Below are positions 1 to 8,350 of a DNA stretch of 8,620 nt, piece after piece; positions within the stretch are counted from its first letter, which is position 1; each line of letters begins with the position of its first letter. The position numbers and the translations under genes are program-made. This stretch comes from Globobulimina sp. (taxonomy: Eukaryota; Foraminifera; Rotaliida): assembly GCA_003354225.1 (NCBI GenBank), contig PIVH01000073.1, forward strand, positions 1-8,620. Direction: 5' to 3'. The notes beneath the pieces are model-generated. The model searched no databases, had not been told where the DNA came from, and saw only the letters and a program-made list of their open reading frames with translations.

Positions 1-597
1 GCAAAAAAATCCAGTCCGAACATCTAAAACTGTTCCTATTGGAAAGTATCGCAAAATAGCAAATATGACCAATGCATTATAGGCATTGATCCAATATGCA
101 ATTTTATCATATTTCGTATTAAATAATGATGGCGTCGATTCTGGTCCAAATACAGCCAATGTTGCAACAAATTCTTCCAATAATTCCCTTTTTTTGAGTA
201 AAGCATAATAATTTACGCGACCTGATACTGGCGATACATAACGGCGTAATATTTTACTCCAGATTGTATAACTAAAATCTTCTCTCAATTTGCTACGCGG
301 ATATCGCGACCTTAATACACGTACTCCCAAACCATAGCGATACATCAATGCTATCAATGCTGAAATAATTGCTATCACTATCAAACTGATTCGAAATATC
401 TAACAATTTAATAATATTTAATCAAATCAAATCAAATACTAGTATTAAATTTATTTATTAATAATCAAATACATCAATACCTTTTTCTGTGTTTTAAAGC
501 ATTCGGCAAAGAATAAGATGGCAGAGCATGCCGATAATGCTTCAAAACAAATAATATCCACTTGTAGATACATGGTGCTCGACGGTAATAGAAACAT
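1..597 (-). CDS. Membrane-anchored DUF547-domain protein, 5' part (gene runs off the left edge)
   Basis: Two exons are visible: 597..481 (39 residues from ATG) and 399..1 (133 residues), joined in phase 0. The product starts MFLLPSSTMYLQ and has a hydrophobic stretch at about residues 15-34 and another just after the splice (IFRISLIVIAIISALIAL, about 40-57), so it is probably membrane-anchored. From about residue 80 it matches the start of DUF547 as I know it: W-S-K-I-L-R-R-Y-V, then GRVNYYALLK, a helix (ELLEEFVATLA), and the family's hallmark YWINAYNALVIFAILRYFP at about 145-163. The remainder of the domain and the C-terminus lie outside the window. DUF547 proteins occur in bacteria, plants and protists; the biochemical role is not established, and I assign none. 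The first in-frame ATG (597) has A at -3; the open frame extends upstream to a stop near 679 without another ATG. The gene is divergent from the transporter gene. Confidence is high for the family, moderate for the first exon. Confidence 0.8.
400..480 (-). other. Intron in the DUF547 gene (81 nt)
   Basis: On the minus strand the intron starts GTATTG after an AAA AAG codon pair and ends TTGTTAG. It is phase 0. Reading through instead gives a TAA stop 13 codons later (plus 451-453), whereas splicing leads straight into the DUF547 frame, which lacks a nearby ATG. It contains a short 5-bp tandem repeat (ATCAA three times on the plus strand, 421-435). Confidence 0.75.
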
Positions 598-806
598 TGT
601 ATTTAAACACTGTATTTTATTGCATGTTATCAATAGACAACAGCCAAAATAAATTAAAACATTATGTAAATGAAAAGTTTATTGAAAACATACAAGTTCG
701 AATGCAAAAAGACAAATAAACACCAACGTCAGGATGCTTTCCATGAAAGGCTTCAAAGCACCAACAAAAACTTAAAGAAAAAACTTCCGCTTTCAAGTGT
801 TAATTG
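598..806. promoter_or_regulatory. Divergent intergenic region between DUF547 and transporter genes
   Basis: These 209 bp separate two start codons that point away from each other, so both promoters and 5' untranslated regions must lie here unless upstream non-coding exons exist elsewhere. The segment is AT-rich with A-runs near the transporter start. I found no clear TATA box, inverted repeat or other named element. Confidence 0.5.
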
Positions 807-2117
807 ATGGAACCCAAGCACCCAAAGATAAAGATAATGCGTCATCCATTGAATGAAACAACTCGCTTAGTACATCCCAAATCGCACCATTTAAACTACG
901 GAACAATATTCTTTTTAATGGGCTATCGTGCATTAAATCTAGTATTTTACAAAACATTGCCAACATTTTCATGGTACTTTGCTCAATATTTTGAAATGAA
1001 TTACACTATATTTGCAGTGACTGTATTAAATGTTGGATCCATTGTAAATATGCCTATAGCACCATATTACAGCCAATTTGAAGCAAAATATGTGATGATT
1101 ATATTTGCGTTGATTTTAGCTGGTTCGTGTTTACTCGTATTACAATGGCATACCATTGCTTGTTTATTAATAGCCCGTCTCATGTCGACATTTGCCATAA
1201 CAGCCACCAGATCCGAAGTAAATCACATCATTGGCGCATACACACAAAGACGTGCACGTTCAATTGGCATTATTGAAATGTCATTTGGTTTAAGTGCATT
1301 GGGATATATTTTGGTTGCTATCGTATTACAACAATTTGGTTATAAAATTCTATTTATCGGATATTGCATATTAATCACAGTCATTGCAATTTGTCTCTAT
1401 TTATTGCTGGATAAAAAAATAAAACACAAACAAACGTCTCCATCTTCATTATATGTACAAATATCAGAATTGAAGAAAGCTTTGACACATAAACGTTTAC
1501 AACTTATTTTTATATCGGTATTATTAAATAAAATTGCACGCAATGCATTTTATTATACATTAAGCAAATGGCTTGCTGTGAATTATGGTTTTGGTCCACA
1601 AAATACCGGATATATGGCATTATGCATAGTTTGTGGTTGTTTAACTGGAACCAGTATATCAAAATATTTTGAGATTCACAATTTTATGACCGGTTTCTTG
1701 AGTGCAATGATTCAAGTTTTTTCAATGGTACTTGAACCAATATATCATGCATTTGGTCAACAAACATCCATATTTAGCGCATGCTTGATCATTTTTTTTT
1801 ATTTTTGCGGATGTCAAATATGGTATAATAATATATTGGACATTATGATCGGAGTTACACCTGAACCTAAATTACTCCCTGCTGTCAATACAATATTATT
1901 AATATGCGGATTATTTGGTGGTATCATTGGTACGATTGGCTCAACTGTATGGTATGAATGGGGTGGACATGTGGCCATAGCTACAGTATGCGCTGCGGCG
2001 AATGTTGGTGTCTCATGTATTGTTGTCTTACTTTGGATCGCGCACAGAAATCATTCACTTCAATCACACGTTGACACTGCAAATAATGAAAATGAAAATG
2101 AAAATATAACTAATTAA
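807..2117 (+). CDS. Major facilitator superfamily (MFS) transporter, 436 residues
   Basis: Single-exon gene ending in TAA. The product has about twelve hydrophobic helices (approximately residues 32-52, 66-88, 95-113, 115-133, 157-175, 180-201, 230-252, 265-287, 292-312, 321-345, 357-380, 388-411), with a charged cytoplasmic loop at 202-229 between the two halves, the usual 6+6 MFS plan and usual length. The stretch RRARSIGIIEMSFGLSALGY (148-167), between helices 4 and 5, is typical of MFS drug/metabolite-type carriers, where an R-x-R-x-x-G turn leads into helix 5. The C-terminal tail is a short Asn/Glu repeat (NNENENENITN). I cannot name the substrate. The start is the ATG at 807; a TTG just before it is not a credible eukaryotic start. 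A second in-frame ATG at 837 (residue 11) has A at -3 and could also serve. Its stop overlaps that of the convergent neighbour. It could be a lysosomal or plasma-membrane carrier; nothing in the sequence decides. Confidence 0.85.
   Translation: MEPKHPKIKIMRHPLNETTRLVHPKSHHLNYGTIFFLMGYRALNLVFYKTLPTFSWYFAQYFEMNYTIFAVTVLNVGSIVNMPIAPYYSQFEAKYVMIIFALILAGSCLLVLQWHTIACLLIARLMSTFAITATRSEVNHIIGAYTQRRARSIGIIEMSFGLSALGYILVAIVLQQFGYKILFIGYCILITVIAICLYLLLDKKIKHKQTSPSSLYVQISELKKALTHKRLQLIFISVLLNKIARNAFYYTLSKWLAVNYGFGPQNTGYMALCIVCGCLTGTSISKYFEIHNFMTGFLSAMIQVFSMVLEPIYHAFGQQTSIFSACLIIFFYFCGCQIWYNNILDIMIGVTPEPKLLPAVNTILLICGLFGGIIGTIGSTVWYEWGGHVAIATVCAAANVGVSCIVVLLWIAHRNHSLQSHVDTANNENENENITN
2110..2117. other. 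Tail-to-tail overlap of two coding regions
   Basis: The transporter's TAA (2115-2117, plus) lies inside the last codons of the minus-strand gene, whose TAG is the complement of 2110-2112. The last Asn codon of the minus gene spans 2115-2113. Each mRNA's 3' untranslated region must therefore run into the other gene's coding sequence, so the two transcripts are complementary over some distance. A candidate poly(A) signal for the plus transcript, AATAAA, lies near 2399-2404. Confidence 0.85.
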
Positions 2118-3624
2118 ATTTACGGAACAAATAGTCAGTCCATTTCTTTCGTTTTGTATTAACATGAAGCTTTTTCATACGATCGATTTGTTTTGCAACA
2201 GTTTGATTGCAATAGGAATGACTGGATATTGTCTGGAAATAAGATGTTGCGAACCAATAAGAAACCAGAAAGCATGTCGTCGTACAGTTTGCAGTCCATC
2301 TTCCTATGCGAAAAACTCTTTGTTTCCATACAATTCCGGTATGTTTGAATTTATGTTGTTGTATTTTTGCACAATAACCGAGACCAAAACCAATTAGAGA
2401 ATAAACCATAGGTTTAATTTGTGGATGCATAAAACTATCAAATTCATGAAATGGTGCTCCATAAACAATATCATCATCACTTGTATTTCCATATAATTTA
2501 ATAAAATGTTGACCATATTTCTCAGTCGGTACAATTAATAATACTGTATTAGTATCATTCATTTCTTTTAAATTTTTCCATGTATCATGAACTAAACTAC
2601 GGTACGATGTGTTGAGTGGTAAATGTCTCAATTCATCATTTGGATATAATTGATGTGATTGTTTTAAAATGTTTGTAAAATTTGGGGAAGGTAAATATGC
2701 GTTGCTGTCGGAAATATAATCCCAATATATCATATCCCTCCATTTTGCCAAGTATTGCCAAAAATCATCTTCATTTTCTCGCTCTCGATATGAGTTCCAG
2801 AGTTGCAAAAAATATTCATGTTTGGGAATTGCTTTGCCATCAAACTGTGCATGTTGTGCAAAATGAGCATCATAAATATCTGTTCCATCATTAACAAATA
2901 ACATATTAATAACATAAGGTCGGACACCACGAATGAATAAGCCGTCCGCATCAATGCTACTCATGGAAGATGTTGCAATTTTATTATTATTATTATTATC
3001 TAATTGTAATAATTGATGTGATAATTTAAAATATAATTCCTGAGTATCACACGCATTTAATAGAGATTCTGTTTCTGTGAGGTATGCATAAATGCGACGC
3101 CATAAAGTGTTATAAAAACCAAAGCCATATTCATTTCTTGTCAATGCGTATAATGCAGAGTTAAATCCAACGTTATCGGGAGCATGAGCTTTAATGAGCT
3201 GTTCATAATTTCGAAAATATGGCGTAAAAAATGTGGATGGATATAAAATATATGTCAAATCAGTGTGAAATTGTTTAAGCACCCAATTATAGTCATGGAT
3301 GGTGTCATGCTCTGTTAAAATTATAAATTCTTTTGGTCCGTCTTCCAAACTATTTAATAATCACCAATATAACATAAAATATAACGCATTAAATCAATAA
3401 ACATAAAACTAAACTCTACAGTATACAGAGTGGTGTGGTATGCGGTATTAAATCATTAAATCATTAAATCATACTACTAGTAATGGATCGATTGCTATAA
3501 TAATCATACGTATTATATCAAACCACTACGAGTAGTTTGATTGATTGGTGGTATGGTTGTCCACATATAATTGATATAGTTGACACAAACTTGGTTCGAA
3601 TATTGTTATTTCTTCTGACGACAT
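2110..3624 (-). CDS. Unrecognised 444-residue protein with two C-terminal membrane segments
   Basis: Two exons: 3624..3530 (ATG, 31 codons plus two bases) and 3349..2110, joined in phase 2 so that TC + T gives Ser32. The long second exon has no ATG near its 5' end, and a stop lies just upstream (3363-3361), which is why an upstream exon is needed; the exon beginning MSSEEITIFEPSLCQLYQ fits. I do not recognise the family. The protein is mainly soluble and rich in aromatic residues (for example NEYGFGFYNTLWRRIYAYL, about 104-122, and DDFWQYLAKWRDMIYWDYI, about 226-244), with a five-Asn tract at 150-154. Two hydrophobic segments follow at about 345-360 (MVYSLIGFGLGYCAKI) and 387-404 (CTTTCFLVSYWFATSYFQ), separated by a basic loop, and the tail is Lys/Arg-rich (KLHVNTKRKKW). 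This suggests a tail-anchored hairpin in a membrane with the N-terminal domain and basic tail on the same side, which is inference. It ends in TAG and overlaps the transporter gene's 3' end; its start faces the LOTUS gene. Confidence 0.75.
3350..3529 (-). other. Intron in the 444-residue-protein gene (180 nt)
   Basis: Minus-strand donor GTAGTG follows AAC TAC TC, and the acceptor reads TTAAATAG. Splicing in phase 2 joins the only good ATG exon to the long open frame exactly in frame. The intron is very AT-rich, has stops in every frame, and is the longest intron seen in the window. A donor at an earlier GT in exon 1 would also be in phase (GTGTCA after AGT TT), but is a poorer match. Confidence 0.7.
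3447..3470. repeat. Three tandem copies of an 8-bp unit (ATTAAATC)
   Basis: ATTAAATC occurs three times head to tail, followed by a partial fourth copy, inside the intron of the minus-strand gene. It is probably a simple microsatellite produced by slippage. Confidence 0.85.
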
Positions 3625-3856
3625 GATGTCCAAACGGAATTTACAGAAAACTAGTAAACCAAAATTCCAAAAAACGTTAATTTGTCTTCTGTTTGTTGTG
3701 TATTTATCATAGTATTTTATCTAAAGCACATATTGTACTTTTACCATATATGTACTATTATCATATCTTGCTGCTTGTATCAGAAACGATAGAAAAAGTT
3801 TTTGTGCTTCTGAGCGAGAAAACCCGTACATTGCATGCGTGTTTTGATTGGAAATT
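3625..3856. promoter_or_regulatory. Divergent intergenic region between the 444-residue-protein and LOTUS genes
   Basis: These 232 bp lie between two ATGs facing away from each other and must contain both core promoters unless non-coding exons are present. The stretch is AT-rich with a T-rich middle (3680-3770). I see no clear TATA box, palindrome or repeat. An in-frame TGA at 3845 limits the LOTUS coding region on its 5' side. Confidence 0.5.
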
Positions 3857-6800
3857 ATGCATCAAATGAATTCAAACCAACGAATAGCTAATTTGCATTA
3901 TGTACTTGATGAACTGGATAAGTTATATACCGCGATACAGAATGGAATTCACATCGAACCACAACAGACTAGAAAGCAACTGATTGAGTCATATCAATCA
4001 CAAAGGAGGTACTCAAATAAAATGCCGTTTACATTGAACAAAAACACCATTTACATTACATTGCAAAATACAAAATACCAAACCCAAATACAGTCAATTT
4101 ATGGATATGTTATCATTTATTCTGCCACCAATATCTACACCAAACGCCTCAATAACGACAATCCCATCAATCACAGCGGCTTCGTCATCAATGTTCCCAT
4201 CATGTATTGAGCAAAGTGGTGTTGGTCGCAATGATGACTGCGATAACGATAATGATTCATCATCAAATAATAATGATAATAGTACGCTTAATCCAGAATC
4301 AAACGAATTTGTGCCATCATATACGTCAATACAACCAAACCAATCTGTTCCCTCCATTTCATCCATTCACTCAATGCATTCAGAATCAAACCCCATCAAT
4401 AACCAATGGTATATATATCCACATTTATCGACATATATTTATAAATATATTAATTATTGCCCAGGCAATCAATAACATCACCCACTAACAATAATGGATG
4501 GAGTGTAGGCGCCGTAGGTATACAAAGTGTACACGAGGAGGACGAGAATAACAATACACAAAGTAAAGTCGATACCAATTCCTCATATCAATCCTCTCTC
4601 TTCGAGAACGCAAATAATATAAACAACACCAATCAATATGAATATTCTGATGAATCGGATCATGCACATTATCTCACTCAAAACATTAATATTAACAATA
4701 ATGACAATGACAATGACAATGATAAGGACAATAATAAGGACAATAATAATAACAATGAGATATGCCAATATGATGAGCTCGGGATGAATAATGGAAGTAA
4801 ATTGAAAGAAAAGTATGACTATGATTGCGATGATGACGATGATGATATTAATAATAATACGTTTGAAGATGATAACGACCCATTACTAGGAAGTTCACCA
4901 TTTGTGCACAACTATAATACAAATAATACAAATACAAATAATAATAATAATAATAATGATTTACAATTAGTTATTCCATCCACCATTATTATGACTCCAA
5001 TTGTTGAAGATCTCGATGAGGAAACCATTGAATTGAATAAAGTTAATTGCAACATACATGATTTCAGATTAAATATATTGTATACAAATTAATGAAATTA
5101 TACACAGAAAAAACTGTTTTATGAAAACGCTTCCAATTCGAAAAGAGAGAAGGTAATTAAATCACAAATCGGACATTTGCTAAAGTTTTACAAATGCGGT
5201 ATTGATGAGAGAATATTTTTGGATGCGTATAGTAATTATTTTGGTTACAGTTTGGAGCTGTCATATTTAGCAAAATGTTCCAATTGGCATGATTTTTTAC
5301 ATAGCTGTACATGGCGGAAACAACACCACAATGACCACAATGACGAAACACAATATGTTTACACCAAATATAAATCACAATACCCGCATATTTACGCATT
5401 GAAACAAGTTGGCAATGACATGATTGGTATGCTAAACAATAACAATAATAATAATAAAGATAATGAGGATGTATTGAGATTAATGGATGTAATGTTAGAA
5501 TCATTCGAATGTGGCATTGTAAAGCGTCATATTACTCAAGTATTCCAATTATTTTATGGCAAAAAATTAAAATGTCCGAGTACCACTGCCACTGATCAAC
5601 ACATTACGAGATATTTTGATCGACACTGTATTTGCGCCAATTTATACACATTTTCAGGTAATATTGAAGCGGTTGACTCCATTTACATTTCAGCGAAAAG
5701 ATTACAAAAATTGAAACAAAACATGTTAACCCAAATACGCAAAGAATTATTACAATTATTTTTTTATCGTTCACCGTCAGGTATATTATTATCCGAACTC
5801 TCCTATGTTTATCGACAAAAATTTAAATCCAACATATGTTTAATCAATATCTCATTGCTAAAATTTATAAATATTAATATGAATGAATATATTGAATGGT
5901 GCAATACGAGCAGAGGCACCTTATTTTATTTCCGATCGTATATGGGTTTGCCACATACCATCACCAAATTATTAAAATCCATTAATTTAAATCTGCGCTG
6001 TAAATGGATCCGGGATAAGGTGACTGCCATATTGTCATTATACAGACAAGGCATCGAATGGAAATGTTTGGTGAAAGCAGTGCTATCTTTTGGTTCATTT
6101 CAATTATCTCAGTGGTTATTTACGGCGCCGACTCAAGAATCACCCCCTTCCTGTATCCAATTATTACAATCGGTGATTGAGGAGTTGCACATTCAGCAAA
6201 CCATAGTTACTGAAAATAATACCAATCAAAATAAGAAAAAAATATGCATACTCAAACAATACCTGTCATCCTCAAAAGGCAAAAAAAAGAAAAAGAAAAA
6301 AACCTTTGCGCCGGCCATCGATTGTCAAGATATATATTCTTATCATGACTTAGTGGTTAATTTATTAATTGAAGCAGATAAAAATACGAAAAGTATCCAA
6401 GAGAATAAAGGGTTATTTATTGAGCAAATTGAAAGTAAATTTAATCAAAAATATGAAAAATTTAGATTAATAATTGAGACGCCTTTGGTATTAAATCAGA
6501 TACGAAACAGAATCGATTATCAATTATTTGAAGAATGCAAACGATTTAAATATGATCCATATCAATTTATGGCGTGTTCAAAGCCAAAACATTGGAATCA
6601 TCCATACCGAAATTTTAATAAAAAAGCTCAAGAAACGCATTATACGAATATTAATGAGTATAATACTACAAAATGGAGACAAAAGGAGAAGCAAAAGGAC
6701 TTAAAAGAGAAAAGTAGCCCACCTCAACAATTAAAACAATTAAAAGAATGTAAAGTTACATCGACATCGACAGCGACATCGATATCGACATCAACTACGA

Positions 6801-7843
6801 GTACGCGTACAGTCGTTAAGTCATTTAATGACTTGCAACATAATGATATTTGTATAATATATGGCTTAAAAAGCGGACAGTCGCAGGAGTCAACACAGTC
6901 AAATGGCGTATCTGTAAAATTAATATCATATTATAGCGACAAATCGAAATGGAAAGTAATGATTACAACCGGTAATGCGGTCGGTGATATTGAATATATT
7001 TCACCACTAAATTTGAAAGGGATTGATATTAATACCAAAGAGCACAATTTTTCGGAATTAAACCCGATCAAAGCCGATGCCACAAAAGTTGGATTAATAA
7101 ATTTAAGTAAAAGTGCGTCGCGCTCACAAATTATTTATAAATTGGAGAAATCATACGGTGTAAAAGTGTTATACTGTTCTGATCTCATTCAAGATCCATA
7201 CTGTTTGAAATCAAATTTTATCGCAAAATTAGAGCTGCAAAACTGCCACCAACTTGGCAAAATAATCAGCGCCGTGCAACAAGAAACATTACAAATTGAT
7301 AAACAGTTAATAAAATTGCAATGTTATAACTATAAATATCCAAATTATAAAGACATGTTATTAAACATTACAAATATTATAATGAGTGAGTCAGAGGCAC
7401 AAAACAGTAAAAATAAATTGTCAATAACGCAATTATACAAATTATACACAACAACACTTGAAAAGAACACTGATATAAAAAAATTATCGCTTCTTAATTT
7501 CTGTCAACTTATCGAACACCAAAGAACCAAAATATATGTTGAAAAAAATATTATTCGTTGCGTTAAACCGCAGAAAGTCATTCGGAATGATAAAATATGT
7601 AAAATGATAACTGCTGTTTTTGACCATCACTCACATGTTACGCCAAATAAATGGACTGTCAAATCATTCAAAAAAAAATGGACACAAAAATATAATACAA
7701 ATTTAAATGACAATGTGTTTGGAAAATATCGATCATTTATTCATTTTTTAAATGATATTCAAACAAAATACAAAGTTGATATTATGAATAATCGCAAAAA
7801 AAATGATCATTCAAGCATTAAATTCAAAATAACTGTCAGATAA
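3857..7843 (+). CDS. Multi-LOTUS/RRM/SH3-like RNA-binding protein (four exons, about 1259 residues)
   Basis: Exons 3857..4008, 4094..4408, 4465..5041 and 5108..7843 join in frame to 1259 codons plus TAA. Residues 1-50 are likely helical; about 60-348 are low-complexity, Ser/Asn/Asp-rich (Asn/Asp runs 229-253, Asp run 274-283, Asn run 307-320). From 364 I see winged-helix-like segments of LOTUS/OST-HTH type: 364-414 (IDERIFLDAYSNYFGYSL), 469-543, 549-625 (clearest; GILLSELSYVYRQKF at 573-587), 648-689 (weak), 758-835 (KGLFIEQIESKFNQKYEKF), 1095-1170 and 1175-1256. An SH3-like module occupies 918-984: D-I-C-I-I-Y-G-L-K ... N-G ... K-W-K-V ... P-L-N-L. A diverged RRM-like fold follows at 1008-1087 (beta VGLINLS, helix, beta VKVLYCSDL, beta FIAKLELQN, helix, beta). 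A seven-Lys run (about 741-747) may be a nuclear signal. LOTUS domains bind RNA or Vasa-type helicases, and RRM plus a LOTUS array resembles MARF1, but no NYN nuclease is seen. RNA regulation is inferred. The coding of exons 1-3 is less certain than exon 4. Confidence 0.7.
4009..4093 (+). other. LOTUS gene intron 1 (85 nt)
   Basis: The donor is GAG|GTACTC and the acceptor is AAATACAG|T. The phase is 2: AG + T gives Ser51, after which the reading frame is exactly that of the open stretch 4095..4408. Without splicing, the first frame ends at a TGA at 4208-4210. Confidence 0.7.
4409..4464 (+). other. LOTUS gene intron 2 (56 nt)
   Basis: The donor is ATG|GTATAT and the acceptor is TTGCCCAG|G. 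The phase is 2: TG + G gives Trp156, and the frame then continues as the Asn/Asp-rich stretch. The intron is almost pure A+T. A stop at 4451-4453 blocks the downstream frame, so that frame needs this splice. Confidence 0.75.
4703..4757 (+). repeat. GACAAT-type microsatellite encoding Asn/Asp runs
   Basis: GACAAT repeats, then GATAAGGACAATAAT variants and AAT/AAC codons, encode alternating Asp and Asn (residues about 236-253 of the LOTUS protein). The unit length is a multiple of three, so length changes keep the frame. Confidence 0.85.
4914..4958 (+). repeat. AAT/ACAAAT microsatellite encoding an Asn/Thr run
   Basis: AATACA/AATACAAAT units grade into a pure AAT run, encoding residues about 307-320 of the LOTUS protein (Asn with interspersed Thr). 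Confidence 0.85.
5042..5107 (+). other. LOTUS gene intron 3 (66 nt)
   Basis: The donor is AAA|GTTAAT and the acceptor is TATACACAG|A, phase 0. It removes the TAA at 5090-5092 and the TGA at 5093-5095 that separate two open frames in the same phase, giving LNK then KKLFYENASNSKREK. An alternative intron, 5080..5145 (GTATAC donor, AAAAG acceptor), also keeps frame and has the same length, but its acceptor is poorer. Either way the first LOTUS-like segment (from residue 364, codon at 5153) stays coding. Confidence 0.6.
6281..6302 (+). repeat. A-rich tract encoding a lysine run
   Basis: Twenty-two bases that are A apart from two G's, within the LOTUS coding exon, encode seven consecutive lysines. 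This is a possible nuclear-localisation patch and also a slippery sequence for polymerase or sequencing error. The frame continues intact on both sides. Confidence 0.8.
6758..6792 (+). repeat. TCGACA hexamer repeat encoding a Ser/Thr linker
   Basis: Six imperfect copies of TCGACA (with GCGACA and TCGATA variants) encode a Ser/Thr-rich linker, roughly residues 899-911 of the LOTUS protein, just before the SH3-like module. Confidence 0.8.
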
Positions 7844-7963
7844 AAAAATATTATATTACCTTCCACTATTTTGTACCGTCCTTATTTCCGTTATCTTTTT
7901 TTTCATTTAATTTTCATTTGTTTTTGAGATTAACCTGTGAATGGCTGTGATGTAGACTTTTTT

Positions 7964-8203
7964 TTAAGATACCTCTTGGTACATATCGATGAATATCGCT
8001 ACTTCGCTTAACGAAAAATGATCATATTCAAGAAATTTATGTTCAATATTTGTATGGAAAAATGGTCGATAAGTTGAATACTTTTTAGGTTTACATTTTT
8101 TAATGTAGGTGCAAAAAACTTTAAAAAACTTAGTCAAATCACAAAAGAAGTGTTTAGAAGTGTGAGGCGTATTGACAATTGAATCGTTAACGGGTGGGGT
8201 GTA
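7964..8203 (-). CDS. Possible terminal exon of a convergent gene (79 codons, no start)
   Basis: A minus-strand open frame runs from just after a TAA (plus 8206-8204) to a TAA at 7966-7964. It has no ATG near its 5' end, so if real it would be a last exon entered by an acceptor AG, for example at ACTAAG or TTAAAG near 8120-8130. The C-terminal part reads like ordinary protein (YSTYRPFFHTNIEHKFLEY, then SLSEVAIFIDMYQEVS) and would put the gene tail to tail with the LOTUS gene, 120 bp apart, matching the alternating strand pattern of the window. I do not recognise a family. A frame of this length can arise by chance in AT-rich DNA, so confidence is low. Confidence 0.3.
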   Translation of the reverse strand, partial: YTPPVNDSIVNTPHTSKHFFCDLTKFFKVFCTYIKKCKPKKYSTYRPFFHTNIEHKFLEYDHFSLSEVAIFIDMYQEVS

Positions 8204-8350
8204 TTACGGATTTCGAAACGATGTACCCTTTTTTATTTGTCCAAAAGCAGTAGAAGTTAAAAAAATGATAAAATGTTAAAAATCATTAAAATCCATGAAA
8301 AGTGCTAAAAAAAATGAATATTTATGGAAAACACAGAATGATCAAAATAT

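Noticed and set aside
2164-2397. Plus-strand ATG open frame opposite the 444-residue gene
   Set aside because: Although it begins with ATG and has hydrophobic residues, it is fully antisense to a long intact coding frame and has no independent support.
4094-4366. Minus-strand open frame inside LOTUS exon 2
   Set aside because: It is a shadow of the repetitive coding strand, rich in Ser/Asp from complementary repeats, with no features of its own.
4207-4488. Plus-strand open frame overlapping exon 2
   Set aside because: It starts with TTG and mostly mirrors the exon 2 repeats in another frame; the frame-0 reading fits the splice sites.
5121-5211. Separate short first exon from ATG 5121 (MKTLPIRKERR) spliced at 5153-5211
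   Set aside because: It is in phase, but it would delete the first helix of the first LOTUS-like segment. The model with intron 5042-5107 keeps that helix.
5157-5504. Minus-strand open frame opposite LOTUS exon 4
   Set aside because: It lies wholly opposite a domain-bearing coding exon and shows no recognisable motif.
5177-7843. Start of the LOTUS gene at TTG 5177
   Set aside because: TTG is not a usual eukaryotic start, and the open frame and LOTUS-like helix continue upstream (residues VIKSQIGH from 5153). An intron joins it to upstream exons.
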